DNA of 64,000 bases from assembly GCA_037444625.1 (NCBI GenBank), contig JBBIMA010000003.1, positions 44,444-108,443 on the forward strand. The letters run 5' to 3'. The notes beneath the pieces are model-generated. The model did not search any database and was not told the DNA's origin. It worked only from the letters and a program-made list of their open reading frames with translations. The DNA is from DTHT01 sp037444625 (GTDB lineage Bacteria; Acidobacteriota; Terriglobia; Bryobacterales; Bryobacteraceae). The position numbers and the translations under genes are program-made. Numbering within the stretch: the first letter of the stretch is position 1; every line of letters starts with the position of its first letter. Positions 35,504 to 43,488 of this stretch are shown in pieces.

Positions 35504-36901
35504 TCAGCTTTCCCCCTCGCCGTCCGCTAGCTCGTAAACCTCCAGCGCCACAGGGTCGGCGGGCCGGGCCGCATATTCGGCGGCCGGGCCGAAGCGCCGC
35601 GCCCACAGGATTTCTCTCCCTGTAGTCATGATCGGCCATTTCCGGCGTTCCCACAAGGGAATTTCCGCCCGCCGGAACAAGTCCCTGAGCTTCACCTCGG
35701 CGGCCTCTCCCAAGGGGCGGTAGCGATCCCCCGGCCTCCAATTCCTCAACTCCAGCGGCCCTGATATCCGCGCCCAGTTCAGGCGGCTTCGCTCCGTATT
35801 ATAGCCGGGTTCGGGCTCAGCCCGCTCCCTTAACTCGAAGCAGAGCAAAAAGTTGGCCCCCGGCGGGCGATAGCGCCCGGGCAGCCGGATGCCGATCCGG
35901 TATCCGGACGGCTGTCCCTCGGGGCCCGCCGCAGCGAAACGCAACCAGTCGAGCGAGCGCCAGACTTCCACGCCCGGCGCCAGGAGCCGCCCGCCTCCCT
36001 TGCTCCCCCCGGCCAGCCGCATCATGCCCTCGATATGGCCGAAATCAATCCCCCGCAGGTCCCCCTTGACTTGCCGAACCGCCCGCCGGATCAGGCGGCG
36101 GCCGGCGGCCGGCGGCAAGGCGGCCAACGCCGAGGCGGAGGCCAGCACGGCGCCTTCCCGGCGGATCAACAGGCGGCCGGCCAACTCCTCGATGTGCTCC
36201 GCCCAGTAATCCTCCTCCTCCCGGGCCAGGGTCGCCGTCCGGGCCAGGACCTGTTCGAGCCGGGGGTTCCACTCCCTGCGCAGTAAGGGAATCAATTCGT
36301 GGCGGATTCGGTTCCGCGCCAGGCCCAGGTCCAGATTCGAGCGATCCAGGCGCCAGCCTAACCCGCGCCGGACCAGATACTGCTCCACCTCCCGGCGGCT
36401 GATCTCGATCAGCGGGCGCACGAATCCCTCCGGGCCGACCGGCCGCATGCCGGCCAGCCCCGTAGCGCCCGAGCCTCGCAACAGGCGGAACAGCACCGTC
36501 TCGGCCTGGTCCGAGCGGGTGTGCCCGAGGGCCACCCGGTCGGCCTCCCCGCGGCGCAGCACGCCCAGAAAGAACTCCCGCCGAGCCTTTCGGGCGGCCT
36601 GCTCCAGGTTCTCGCGCGCCTGCCGGGCCAGCGCGCCCACCTCGGCCGACTCCAGACGAAAGGGAAGGCCCAGGCGGCCGGCCAGCTCTTCGACGAACCG
36701 GGCGTCCCGGGCGGATTCCTCCCCGCGCAGCCGGTGGTCGAAGTGCAGCACGCTGAGCGACAGCCCCCAGCGCGGCGCCAGGGCGATCAGCACGTCCAGC
36801 AGGCAGACCGAATCGGCCCCTCCCGAGACCGCCACCGCCACGCGCTCGCCGCCCCGAAACATCCCGAAGCGGCGGATGGTTTCGGCCACGCGTTCCAGCA
36901 C
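35504..36901 (-). CDS. tilS: tRNA(Ile)-lysidine synthetase
   Basis: 465 residues. It modifies C34 of the AUA-reading tRNA-Ile with lysine. The N-type ATP-pyrophosphatase loop SGGADS is at 26-31, with LHFDHRLRGEES, ALGHTRSDQAETVLFRLLRG and RNRIRHELIPLL downstream. The C-terminal substrate-binding domain (LRNWRPGDRYRPLGEAAEVKLRDLF) is present, so this is the long form. The GTG start at 36901 has TAGAAT 15 nt upstream (minus strand), another short-leader arrangement. Divergent from the sulfatase maturase. Confidence 0.93.
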   Translation of the reverse strand: MLERVAETIRRFGMFRGGERVAVAVSGGADSVCLLDVLIALAPRWGLSLSVLHFDHRLRGEESARDARFVEELAGRLGLPFRLESAEVGALARQARENLEQAARKARREFFLGVLRRGEADRVALGHTRSDQAETVLFRLLRGSGATGLAGMRPVGPEGFVRPLIEISRREVEQYLVRRGLGWRLDRSNLDLGLARNRIRHELIPLLRREWNPRLEQVLARTATLAREEEDYWAEHIEELAGRLLIRREGAVLASASALAALPPAAGRRLIRRAVRQVKGDLRGIDFGHIEGMMRLAGGSKGGGRLLAPGVEVWRSLDWLRFAAAGPEGQPSGYRIGIRLPGRYRPPGANFLLCFELRERAEPEPGYNTERSRLNWARISGPLELRNWRPGDRYRPLGEAAEVKLRDLFRRAEIPLWERRKWPIMTTGREILWARRFGPAAEYAARPADPVALEVYELADGEGES

Positions 36902-36972
36902 GCTGTTCCCGTTCCCATTCTAAAGCCCGCCCCGGAGGGACGGCGCCCGACGGGCTGGGCCGCCGGCCGCGA

Positions 36973-36981
36973 TGCTAGAGT
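36973..36981 (+). promoter_or_regulatory. Extended -10 element directly before the maturase gene
   Basis: TGC-TAGAGT (36973-36981) lies 7 nt before the ATG at 36989, so transcription would start at or next to the start codon and give a leaderless mRNA. AAGGG sits only 2 nt before the ATG, too near to serve as a normal ribosome-binding site. Confidence 0.4.
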
Positions 36982-36988
36982 AAGGGCA

Positions 36989-38185
36989 ATGGGCAGCGGA
37001 TTTTCCTTTCCCGTTCTGGGCGATGGGTCAGGCGGAACGCCGCGCATCAGCTCGCTGTTGATCAAGCCGGTCTCCGCCCTCTGCAATCTGGAATGCAGCT
37101 ACTGCTTTTACCTGGACCGGGAGGCGGACCCCTATCGCGACCTGCCCGTGCGACGCATGGCGCCGGAGACCCTCGAGCGCCTGGTGGACAGCTACCTGTT
37201 CTACTCCTACCCGCAGAGCGTCTTTGCCTTCCAGGGCGGCGAGCCGACCCTGGCGGGAGTGGAATTCTTCCGCAAACTCATCGAGTGGCAGAAGCAGTAC
37301 GGGCGCGACGGGCAGAGCGTCTCCAACGCACTGCAAACCAACGCCATCCTGATCCATGAGGATTGGTGCGACTTGCTGCGCGACTACCACTGGTTGCTCG
37401 GGGTCTCCCTGGACGGCCCCGAGGCGATGCACGACCGCTACCGCAAGGACCGCGGCGGCCAGGGCACCTGGCGCAAAGTCATGCGCGGCGTGGAAATCCT
37501 CAAGACTCACCAGGTCGAGTTCAACGTGCTGTGCGTGCTGAGCCAGGCCAATGTCGAGCATCCTCGCGAGCTCTACCGCTTCTTTCGTTCGATCGGCGTG
37601 GACAACATCCAGTACATCCCCCTGGCCGAATTCGACGGCCAGGGCAACCCGCTGCCTTACACCATCACGGCTGAGCAGTACGGCCGCTTCCTGCTGGAAA
37701 CCTTCGAGCTGTGGTGGCCCGAACGGCGCAAGGTGCGCATCCGCCTGTTCGATAACATCGCCGAGGCCCTGGCGGGGCAGAAGCCGGGCAACTGCACCAT
37801 GCACGAGACCTGCGACAGCTACGTGGTCGTCGAGTACAACGGCGATGTGTATCCTTGCGACTTTTTCGTCGAGCGGGACTGGAAGCTGGGCAACATTCTG
37901 CAAGATTCCTGGCCGGAGATCGCGCGCCGCCGGCGGCGCTACGAGTTCGCCTCCAAGAAAACCCTGCCCCGGCCGGAGTGCCGGGTCTGCCCGTACGATC
38001 CCCTCTGCCACGGCGGCTGCCCCAAGCTGCGTTACGGCCCGCGCCGCCGCTTCGAGGACCTGGATTACTTCTGCCCGGCCTACAAGATGATCTACGAGCG
38101 CTGCCTGGGGCCGCTGCGCAAGGAGGTGGCCCGGCTGTGCGGGCCCGAAGCGGTGCGCGAGTTCGACGCCGTCAGCCCGTATTGA
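36989..38185 (+). CDS. Anaerobic sulfatase-maturating enzyme (radical SAM/SPASM)
   Basis: 398 residues. The radical SAM cluster motif C32-x3-C36-x2-C39 (CNLECSYC) is followed by YLDREADPY, FAFQGGEPTLAG, the SAM-binding region and a C-terminal SPASM domain with NCTMHETC, GDVYPCDFFV and CRVCPYDPLCHGGCPK, giving two auxiliary [4Fe-4S] clusters. Family members oxidise an active-site Cys or Ser of sulfatases to formylglycine without oxygen. The Cys-type sulfatase at 25571-27022 is the natural partner in this window. The frame upstream of 36989 is a shadow of tilS. Its end overlaps the convergent CorC-like gene by 14 bp. Confidence 0.9.
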   Translation: MGSGFSFPVLGDGSGGTPRISSLLIKPVSALCNLECSYCFYLDREADPYRDLPVRRMAPETLERLVDSYLFYSYPQSVFAFQGGEPTLAGVEFFRKLIEWQKQYGRDGQSVSNALQTNAILIHEDWCDLLRDYHWLLGVSLDGPEAMHDRYRKDRGGQGTWRKVMRGVEILKTHQVEFNVLCVLSQANVEHPRELYRFFRSIGVDNIQYIPLAEFDGQGNPLPYTITAEQYGRFLLETFELWWPERRKVRIRLFDNIAEALAGQKPGNCTMHETCDSYVVVEYNGDVYPCDFFVERDWKLGNILQDSWPEIARRRRRYEFASKKTLPRPECRVCPYDPLCHGGCPKLRYGPRRRFEDLDYFCPAYKMIYERCLGPLRKEVARLCGPEAVREFDAVSPY

Positions 38186-39509
38186 GGCCGGCCCCCTCGG
38201 CCGCCGGCAGCTTCTCGATGCGCACCCGAGCGATCCGGCGGCGGTCCATCTCCAGAATCGTGAAGCGCCGCCCCTCGTGTTCCAGCGTCTCGCCCCCGCG
38301 CGGAATGTAGCCCAGGCGGAACAGCAGGAAGCCGGCCAGGGTCTCGAAACCGGCGTCGGCCGGCAGCTCGATGCCGTACTGCGAAGCCAGGTCGCGGATA
38401 TTCACCGCGCCGTCCAGCTCGAGCACGGGGGCCTCGGGCGCGGGCGCCGGCCCGCGCACGTCGTGTTCGTCCTCGATTTCACCCAGGATTTCCTCCAGCA
38501 CGTCCTCGAAGGTGGCCATGCCCACGATGGTGCCGAACTCGTTGACCACCAGAGCCATGTGCTGGCGGGCGGCGCGGAACTCCTCGATCATCCCGCTGAG
38601 GGGCTTGCTCTCGGGCGCCACCAGCGGCTTGCGCAGCAGGGCCCGCAAGCGGAAGGCGCCTCCCAGGCGGCGTTGCCGGTCCATCTCGGCCAGCAGGTCC
38701 TTGTAATGGACCACGCCGATGATTCGCTCGGGCTGCCCCTCGTACACCGGGAAGCGCGAGAAGGGATGCGCGGCGGCGACGCGCAGCACCTCCTCCAGGC
38801 CGGCCTCGGCAGGCAGGGAGACCATGTCGTGGCGCGGCACCATGATCTCGCGCACCGCCACGTCGTCTAACTCGAGAGCGCGCAGCACCACCTCCTCCTC
38901 CAGACGCGAGATCTGTCCGGCGGCGTGCACCGAGCGGGCGATCATTTTCAGTTCCTCGACCGAATGGCCGCTGCGCTCGCCGCGCAGTCCCAGCAGGCGC
39001 ACCAGCGCGGCCGAGGATCGCTCCAGCAGATAGACGAACGGCTCCAGCAGGCGCGCGAAGACCAGCAAGGGAGGGGCCACCAGCACCGCCAGGCGGTCGG
39101 ACTTTTCGATCGCCACGTTCTTGGGCACCACTTCGCCCACCACCACCATGGCGAAGGTCAGAATCAGAAAGCCGAAGGCAAAAGCCGCCAGGTGCAACAG
39201 GACCGCCGCCGGCCCTCCCTGCACCCCGCCCAGGTATCCCAGCAGAAGCCGGTAGATCGTGTCTTCGCCCGCCCAGCCGGCGCCCAGGCCGGCCAGCGTG
39301 ACCCCGACTTGCACCGTCGAAAGCAGACGCGCCGGCCGGGCCAGCAGGTTGAGAGCCGCCTGGGCCCCGAGCTGGCCTTGTTCGGCCAGCTCGCGCAGGC
39401 GCGAAGGACGCACCGCGATCAGCGCCGCCTCCGCCGAGGCGAAGAACGCATTCATGCTCACGATGGCCGCCAGCAGCAGCAGCCGGTAGCCGAAGTAACT
39501 CTCCGTCAT
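38172..39509 (-). CDS. CNNM/CorC-family protein (DUF21, CBS pair, CorC_HlyC domain)
   Basis: 445 residues from ATG 39509; the longer frame to 39773 covers the start of the divergent acylase gene and is rejected. A DUF21/CNNM membrane domain with about four helices (1-190: NAFFASAEAALIAVRPSRL) is followed by a CBS pair (about 205-325: EIMVPRHDMVSLP, FSRFPVYEGQPERIIGVVHYKDLL) and a CorC_HlyC domain (about 345-425). Relatives are Mg2+/Co2+ efflux or Na+/Mg2+ exchangers, often called hemolysins. It adds to the magnesium-related genes at 2.3-4.8 kb. The 14-bp overlap with the maturase gene is tail to tail. Confidence 0.85.
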   Translation of the reverse strand: MTESYFGYRLLLLAAIVSMNAFFASAEAALIAVRPSRLRELAEQGQLGAQAALNLLARPARLLSTVQVGVTLAGLGAGWAGEDTIYRLLLGYLGGVQGGPAAVLLHLAAFAFGFLILTFAMVVVGEVVPKNVAIEKSDRLAVLVAPPLLVFARLLEPFVYLLERSSAALVRLLGLRGERSGHSVEELKMIARSVHAAGQISRLEEEVVLRALELDDVAVREIMVPRHDMVSLPAEAGLEEVLRVAAAHPFSRFPVYEGQPERIIGVVHYKDLLAEMDRQRRLGGAFRLRALLRKPLVAPESKPLSGMIEEFRAARQHMALVVNEFGTIVGMATFEDVLEEILGEIEDEHDVRGPAPAPEAPVLELDGAVNIRDLASQYGIELPADAGFETLAGFLLFRLGYIPRGGETLEHEGRRFTILEMDRRRIARVRIEKLPAAEGAGLNTG

Positions 39510-39545
39510 AGGCGGGCTCCCGGGGCTCGCCGCCCGGGCCTCCAG

Positions 39546-39551
39546 TACAAT
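39546..39551 (+). promoter_or_regulatory. -10-like TACAAT before the acylase gene
   Basis: TACAAT (5 of 6) lies exactly 6 nt upstream of the GTG at 39558, so the transcript would start at the start codon. No -35 match is seen. It supports the GTG start, but remains a prediction. Confidence 0.35.
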
Positions 39552-39557
39552 CTGGGA

Positions 39558-41777
39558 GTGGTCCTCAAGAAGGTCCTCCGATATTTCAACATAGCGGCAG
39601 CCCTTGCGCTGGCCGCCGCCCTCGCCCTCACTTACTGGTTCGCCTGGCGCCCCCTGCCGCAAACCTCCGGCGTCCTCCGCGCTCCGCTTTCGGCCCCGGC
39701 CGTGATCCAACGCGACCGCACCGGCATGGCCCACATCACAGCCGCGACGATCGAGGACGCCCTGTTCCTGCAAGGCTTCGTCTGCGCCCAGGACCGGCTC
39801 TGGCAGATGGACGCCCTGCGCCGCCTCTCCGCCGGCCTGCTGGCGGAAGTCCTCGGGCGCGCGGCGCTGGAATCAGACCTGGCGGCGCGCCGCCTCCGCC
39901 TGCTGCCCATCGCCCGGCAGCAGTACGCCGCCTTGCCCCCGGCCGAGCGCGCCGGGCTGGCCGCCTACGCGCGAGGCGTGAATTACTTCCTGGAGACTCA
40001 CCGCGACCGCCTGCCGGTGGAATTCACCCTGCTCGGCTACGACCCCCGGCCCTGGACCGGCGTGGACTCCCTGCTCATCGGCCTGCACATGTTCCGGGTT
40101 CTCACCAGCACCTGGGAACTCGAGCTCCAGAAGCTCCGGCTGCTGGAGGGCGGAGAGAGGGCCAAAGTCGAGACGCTCTATCCGGTGGCGAGCGGCTTCG
40201 AGCCTGCCCCAGGTTCGAACGCCTGGGCGCTGGCGGGATCTCGCACCGCTTCCGGCAAACCGCTGCTGGCGGGCGATCCTCACCTGGAATACTCGCTGCC
40301 CTCGATCTGGCATCCGGTGCATTTGCGCGCCGCCGGGCTGAACGTGGCCGGAGCGGCCTTGCCCGGGGTGCCCGGCGTCATCATCGGACACAACGACCGC
40401 ATCGCCTGGACGATGACCAACCTCCAATTCGACGTCCAGGACCTCTACGCCGAGCAGTTGGATCCCGACAGCGGTCGCTACCGCTTCGGCGGCGGGTTCG
40501 AACAAGCCCGGCTGGAGAACGAGACCGTCCCGGTCCGGGGAAATCCTCCCGCCCGGCTCGCCCTCTGGGTGACGCGCCACGGCCCGGTCGTGGCTCGCGA
40601 GGGCGGACGGCACTACGCCCTGCGCTGGACCGCGGCCGACGCCGCCGGCTTCAGCTTCCCGTTCCTCGATCTGAACCGGGCGCGCGACTGGAGCGAGTTC
40701 CGCGCCGCGCTGGCCCGCTACTCCAGCCCGCCGCAGAACTTCGTCTACGCCGACCGCGACGGCCACATCGGCTACCAGGCCGCCGGACGCCTGCCCATCC
40801 GCACCGCTCACGCGGGCGATCTGCCCGCCGACGGAGCCTCGGGCGCCCAGGAATGGCAGGGCTACATACCCTTCGGGGAGCTGCCCTCGTGGCTGGACCC
40901 GCCCTCCGGCCTGATCGTCAGCGCCAACCAGAACCCTTTCCCTCCGGGCTACCGCTATCGCGTGAGCGGCAACTTCGCCTCGCCCTATCGCGCCGCCCAG
41001 ATCCGCGCCTTGCTGAGGGCCCGCGGGGCCTGGAAAGCCGAGGAAATGCCGGCCGTACAGAAGGACGTGTACTCGGCCTTCCACCACCGGCTGGCGCGCC
41101 AGGCGGTAGAGGCATATGAACGCAGTCGGCCGCGCAACCCGGCCTTGGCGCAGGCGGTCGAACTGCTGCGCCGCTGGCACGGGCAGATGGACAAAGACCA
41201 GCCGGCCCCCCTGCTGGCGGTGTTGCTCGAACAGCATTTCCGAAAGGCCATCGTCGAGCGGGCTTCGCCCGGCAAGGGTCTGGCCTACCGCTTCGAAATG
41301 GCCCCGGCGGTTCTGGAGAAATTGCTCAGGGAGCGGCCGCCCGACTGGTTCGCGGATTTCGACGCACCCTTGCTGGAAGCCCTGGCCGGCGCGCTCGAAG
41401 AAGGTCGGCGCATTCAAGGCCGGGACCCGGCCCGCTGGCGCTGGGGCCGGTATAACGGGCTGCTGCTTTCTCACCCGGTGCTCAACCGGCTGCCGCTCAT
41501 CGGCGCCTACTTCCGCATCGGGCCCGTCGCCTTGAGCGGGGCCGCGACCACGGTCAAGCAAACCACCTCGCGGATCGGGCCTTCGCTGCGCATGGTGGCG
41601 GACCTGTCGGACTGGGACCGGTCTTTGCTGAGTTTGGTTACCGGCGTCTCGGGCCATCCGCTCTCGCGGCATTTCAAGGATCAGTGGCCGGCGTACTACG
41701 CAGGACGAGGTCTGCCTTTCCCCTTCGAGCGAGTGGAGGCGAAGGCCGTTTTGAGGGTGATGCCCGGCGGCGATTAG
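39558..41777 (+). CDS. Penicillin-acylase-family Ntn hydrolase, membrane anchored
   Basis: 739 residues from GTG 39558. A single N-terminal hydrophobic helix (about 11-31) is a signal anchor or signal peptide. The S45 family layout is clear: alpha chain with QRDRTGMAHI and GFVCAQDRLWQMDALRR, then a cleavable linker and the N-terminal nucleophile Ser220 in PGSNAWAL, followed by GDPHLEYSLPSIWHPVHL and GHNDRIAWTMTN. The precursor should self-cleave at Ser220. Relatives hydrolyse penicillins, cephalosporins or acyl-homoserine lactones, and the natural substrate here is unknown. The upstream frame to 38925 is antisense to the CorC-like gene. The stop overlaps the STAS-like gene tail to tail by 4 bp. 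Confidence 0.88.
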   Translation: MVLKKVLRYFNIAAALALAAALALTYWFAWRPLPQTSGVLRAPLSAPAVIQRDRTGMAHITAATIEDALFLQGFVCAQDRLWQMDALRRLSAGLLAEVLGRAALESDLAARRLRLLPIARQQYAALPPAERAGLAAYARGVNYFLETHRDRLPVEFTLLGYDPRPWTGVDSLLIGLHMFRVLTSTWELELQKLRLLEGGERAKVETLYPVASGFEPAPGSNAWALAGSRTASGKPLLAGDPHLEYSLPSIWHPVHLRAAGLNVAGAALPGVPGVIIGHNDRIAWTMTNLQFDVQDLYAEQLDPDSGRYRFGGGFEQARLENETVPVRGNPPARLALWVTRHGPVVAREGGRHYALRWTAADAAGFSFPFLDLNRARDWSEFRAALARYSSPPQNFVYADRDGHIGYQAAGRLPIRTAHAGDLPADGASGAQEWQGYIPFGELPSWLDPPSGLIVSANQNPFPPGYRYRVSGNFASPYRAAQIRALLRARGAWKAEEMPAVQKDVYSAFHHRLARQAVEAYERSRPRNPALAQAVELLRRWHGQMDKDQPAPLLAVLLEQHFRKAIVERASPGKGLAYRFEMAPAVLEKLLRERPPDWFADFDAPLLEALAGALEEGRRIQGRDPARWRWGRYNGLLLSHPVLNRLPLIGAYFRIGPVALSGAATTVKQTTSRIGPSLRMVADLSDWDRSLLSLVTGVSGHPLSRHFKDQWPAYYAGRGLPFPFERVEAKAVLRVMPGGD

Positions 41778-42079
41778 CGGCCGTCGGAAAGCGGAGGGCA
41801 GGCGGCGGCGCCCGCCCGCCGCCGGATCAGCTTCAGCAAGTGGGAGAAGTAGGGTCCCCAGGCCCGCAGGCGCACCCCGCGGCGAGCCAGGCCGAGCAGC
41901 AGGTCGCGCCCTGCCGCGTCCAGAGCGGTCAACTCGCGCAGAAACACCTCCACCCGCCGACCCGCCTCCAGAGCTCGCAGGCAATGTTCTTCGGCCAGGC
42001 GAACGTAGTCGCCCGCCAGCCGGCCGTCAATCCGGATCAGGGTGCGCGTGGGGCCGCGAGATTCCTTCAGCCGGAACAT
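41774..42079 (-). CDS. Small STAS-like domain protein
   Basis: 101 residues from ATG 42079. The fold pattern is that of a STAS/anti-anti-sigma-like domain: beta strand TLIRIDGRLAGDYV, helix LAEEHCLRALEAGRRVEVFLRELTALDAAGRDLLLGLARRG with a VEVFL strand and a turn LTALDAAG where SpoIIAA proteins have the phosphorylatable Ser; here it is Asp-Ala-Ala, so regulation by phosphorylation is unlikely. It is transcribed divergently from the radical SAM gene across 102 bp. Similar short proteins are frequent in acidobacteria. Function unknown; a binding-partner role is inference. The long frame up to 43525 is a shadow. Confidence 0.7.
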   Translation of the reverse strand: MFRLKESRGPTRTLIRIDGRLAGDYVRLAEEHCLRALEAGRRVEVFLRELTALDAAGRDLLLGLARRGVRLRAWGPYFSHLLKLIRRRAGAAACPPLSDGR

Positions 42080-42181
42080 GGCGGCGTCTCCTGCGGCCGT
42101 CTTAGCACGCCAGGTTCCGAGGCGCAGGCACGATCTGGCAGGCGACGTGCGAGGGCGGCCGGGGACATAGGAGAGTGCGTC

Positions 42182-43459
42182 ATGCAGACCGCGCGATTTC
42201 GCATTGACGTTGCCACGCACGAGCTGCTGACCGGAGGTCCCCCGCCCCGCCCTCTCAGCCCGCTGGGGGAGCCCTTGACCCTGCCCGAGCCGGTGTTCCC
42301 CCAGCACCCAGAGAAGCTGGGGGAGGTCGAGCCCGATCCCCGCTACCTCCCCCGGCCCGGCCGGCCTTATCGCAGCCGTTATCCCGCCTTCGCCGTTCGG
42401 CGCGCTCTGCGAGGCTGGCTTTACCCGTACCTGCGGTCGATCGTGCTGCCGGGAGACTTCCACCCCATCATCGCCTACCTGTTCACCGAATATAAGTGCA
42501 ACCTGGATTGCCACTACTGCTGGGCCTTCGACAATCGGGTCCCGGGCATGAGCGAGGACACCGCCCGCCGGGCCATTGACTGGCTGCACGGCGCGGGCTG
42601 CCGGGTCCTGGCGCTGATGGGCGGCGAGGTGCTGCTGCGGCCCCGGTTCGTCCACAAAGTGGTCTACTACGCAGCCAAGAAGGGCTTCTGGGTTTACGTG
42701 CCCACCAACGGCCGCCTCATGCGCCCCGAGATCGTGGACCGGCTGGCGGACGCGGGCGCGGCCACCTTCAACCTGGCCCTGGATAGCGTGCGGGACCGGC
42801 CCGAACTGCCCAAAGCTCTGGAACCCATCCGCCCTTATTTCGATTACCTCGTCAAAAAGCAATACATCTACCACTACAGCGTGTTCCTCAACATCAACAT
42901 CACCCGCATCAACCTGGAGGACGTACGGCAGCTCACCGAAATCGCCCACGACCAGGGGATCGCCACCGACTACCACATCAACGAATCGCCCATGACCGAC
43001 CAGCCGCACTTCCGGCACAACGAGGGCAACAACACCTTCATCACGCCCGAGGACTGGCCGCAGGTGGACGCCTTGATTGACTGGCTGATCGCCCGGCAGC
43101 GCGAGGGCTACAAGATGGTGAACTCGATTCCGCGGCTGAGCCAAATGAAGCAGTTCTTGCGCGGCCGGCTCCAGCGGTGGGATTGCCGGGCGGGCCAGAA
43201 CTCGATCGTGATCCGCACCGACGGTACCCTGGCGCCGTGCTTTCCGCTGTATTCGGCGACCTACGACTGGGGGAGGGTGGAGGCGCCGCGCCTGGCGCCG
43301 GGGCAACTGGCCGAGATGAAGCGAGCCTGCCAGCCGCACTGCTTTTCGACCCTGAATCACAACCTGGCGTTCTGCTACCAGCCGGGGCGAGCGCTGAAGT
43401 GGGTGCTCAAGCAGGCGGGGCGTGGTTTTCAAGGGACCACGGGGGCGTTCGAGGAGTGA
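42182..43459 (+). CDS. Radical SAM protein with SPASM/Twitch-like C terminus, unknown function
   Basis: 425 residues starting at ATG 42182 with AGGAG 8 nt or so upstream. A Pro-rich 90-residue N-terminal segment precedes the radical SAM core with C106-x3-C110-x2-C113 (CNLDCHYCW), LMGGEVLLRP (the GGE motif) and YVPTNGRLM. The C terminus has WDCRAGQ, DGTLAPCFPLY, ACQPHC and FCYQ, enough cysteines for at least one auxiliary Fe-S cluster. No RiPP precursor peptide is recognisable next to it. The first neighbour downstream, 29 bp away, is the sigma-54 activator, and a STAS-like gene lies divergently upstream. The reaction is not predictable. Confidence 0.8.
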   Translation: MQTARFRIDVATHELLTGGPPPRPLSPLGEPLTLPEPVFPQHPEKLGEVEPDPRYLPRPGRPYRSRYPAFAVRRALRGWLYPYLRSIVLPGDFHPIIAYLFTEYKCNLDCHYCWAFDNRVPGMSEDTARRAIDWLHGAGCRVLALMGGEVLLRPRFVHKVVYYAAKKGFWVYVPTNGRLMRPEIVDRLADAGAATFNLALDSVRDRPELPKALEPIRPYFDYLVKKQYIYHYSVFLNINITRINLEDVRQLTEIAHDQGIATDYHINESPMTDQPHFRHNEGNNTFITPEDWPQVDALIDWLIARQREGYKMVNSIPRLSQMKQFLRGRLQRWDCRAGQNSIVIRTDGTLAPCFPLYSATYDWGRVEAPRLAPGQLAEMKRACQPHCFSTLNHNLAFCYQPGRALKWVLKQAGRGFQGTTGAFEE

Positions 43460-43488
43460 GGGGCGGCGCCGAGCTTCGGCAAACGCCG

